Assembly (NCBI GenBank): GCA_031277235.1
Contig: JAITMT010000114.1
Span: 1-6,163 of the forward strand
Direction: 5' to 3'
DNA length: 6,163 nucleotides
Source of the DNA: Tannerella sp.
Lineage (GTDB): Bacteria > Bacteroidota > Bacteroidia > Bacteroidales > Tannerellaceae
This document shows positions 5,974 through 6,163 of this stretch, in pieces (the stretch's first letter is position 1; the number at the start of each line of letters is the position of its first letter). The position numbers and the translations under genes were made by a program. The notes under the pieces were generated by a model. That model saw only the letters and a list, made by a program, of their open reading frames with translations, was not told where the DNA came from and ran no database searches.

Positions 5974-6120
5974 ATCCCAACGGGATTATCGCTCGGTAGA
6001 AAATATTGTCTGTACATGGTCGCATTATCTCCCATCCGGTCGATGAACGTTGTTTCCGTACGGAATGTGTCCCAAGGGTTCTTTACTATTCTACCGGGCG
6101 ATGCCAACCAGGCGGATTGC
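5974..6120. repeat. Palindromic element, copy D, in the radA leader
   Basis: The left hairpin is ATCCC-AAC-GGGAT (5974-5986), then the arm ATCGCTCGGTAGAAA (5988-6002), identical to the left arms of A and B. The right arm is ATTCTACCGGGCGAT (6088-6102), with one T-G wobble position and one mismatch in the stem. The right outer sequence GCCAACCAGGCGGATTGC (6103-6120) is a decayed version of the hairpin in copy C. The interior holds a 47-bp block (6022-6068) shared with the outside of copy B, including the palindromic TTCCGTACGGAA. The centre therefore differs from those of A and B. Confidence 0.8.
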
Positions 6121-6127
6121 AAAAATA
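6120..6127 (-). promoter_or_regulatory. Possible -7 promoter box for radA
   Basis: On the minus strand the bases read TATTTTTG, matching TAnnTTTG, with a TTG 18 bases upstream (read ATTGATAC) as a possible -33 element. Its last base falls on the final base of palindromic element D, so the box straddles the element edge. A start here would give a leader of about 180 nt that includes element D. The surrounding sequence is AT-rich, so chance matches are possible. Confidence 0.35.
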
Positions 6128-6163
6128 CGGTTTAACATTAAGTATCAATCATTAAAAATAATA

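Noticed and set aside
3358..6120. CRISPR array
   Set aside because: Repeat copies are hundreds of bases apart, occur in both orientations, lack uniform spacers, and have no cas genes nearby.

Overview
The window looks like a chromosomal piece of a Bacteroidota genome, probably from the order Bacteroidales. Supporting signs are genes without Shine-Dalgarno sequences, a good match to the Bacteroidota -7 promoter box (TAnnTTTG), a small signal-peptide-bearing outer-membrane barrel protein, and AT-rich gaps full of short palindromic repeats. No species can be named from the sequence alone.

Layout. The left edge cuts into a plus-strand mannonate dehydratase gene (uxuA, hexuronate breakdown), whose stop codon overlaps the stop of a convergent minus-strand gene for a YbaK/ProX-type prolyl-tRNA editing protein. 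Everything to the right is also on the minus strand: a COG2509-type FAD-dependent dehydrogenase (1679-3289), a predicted outer-membrane beta-barrel protein (3561-4220) and the DNA repair ATPase gene radA (4570-5934). The genes do not form an evident pathway. They are separated by gaps of about 270-350 bp and look like independent housekeeping or metabolic units rather than one operon.

The unusual content is in the repeats. Three palindromic elements (A 3358-3475, B 4274-4424, D 5974-6120) and one solo arm (C 4503-4535) share a 15-bp arm in inverted pairs, flanked by small hairpins whose stem sequences differ while pairing is kept. A second class of C/G-rich hairpin repeats lies in the same gaps and abuts gene ends. 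A third type, an 84-bp tract in a 7-bp period, sits inside the FAD dehydrogenase gene and is translated in frame.

No phage, CRISPR, toxin-antitoxin, defence or transposase gene is visible. The best candidate for something under-described is the family of palindromic elements, plus the in-frame heptanucleotide array. Both are inferences from pattern, and no database search was possible.
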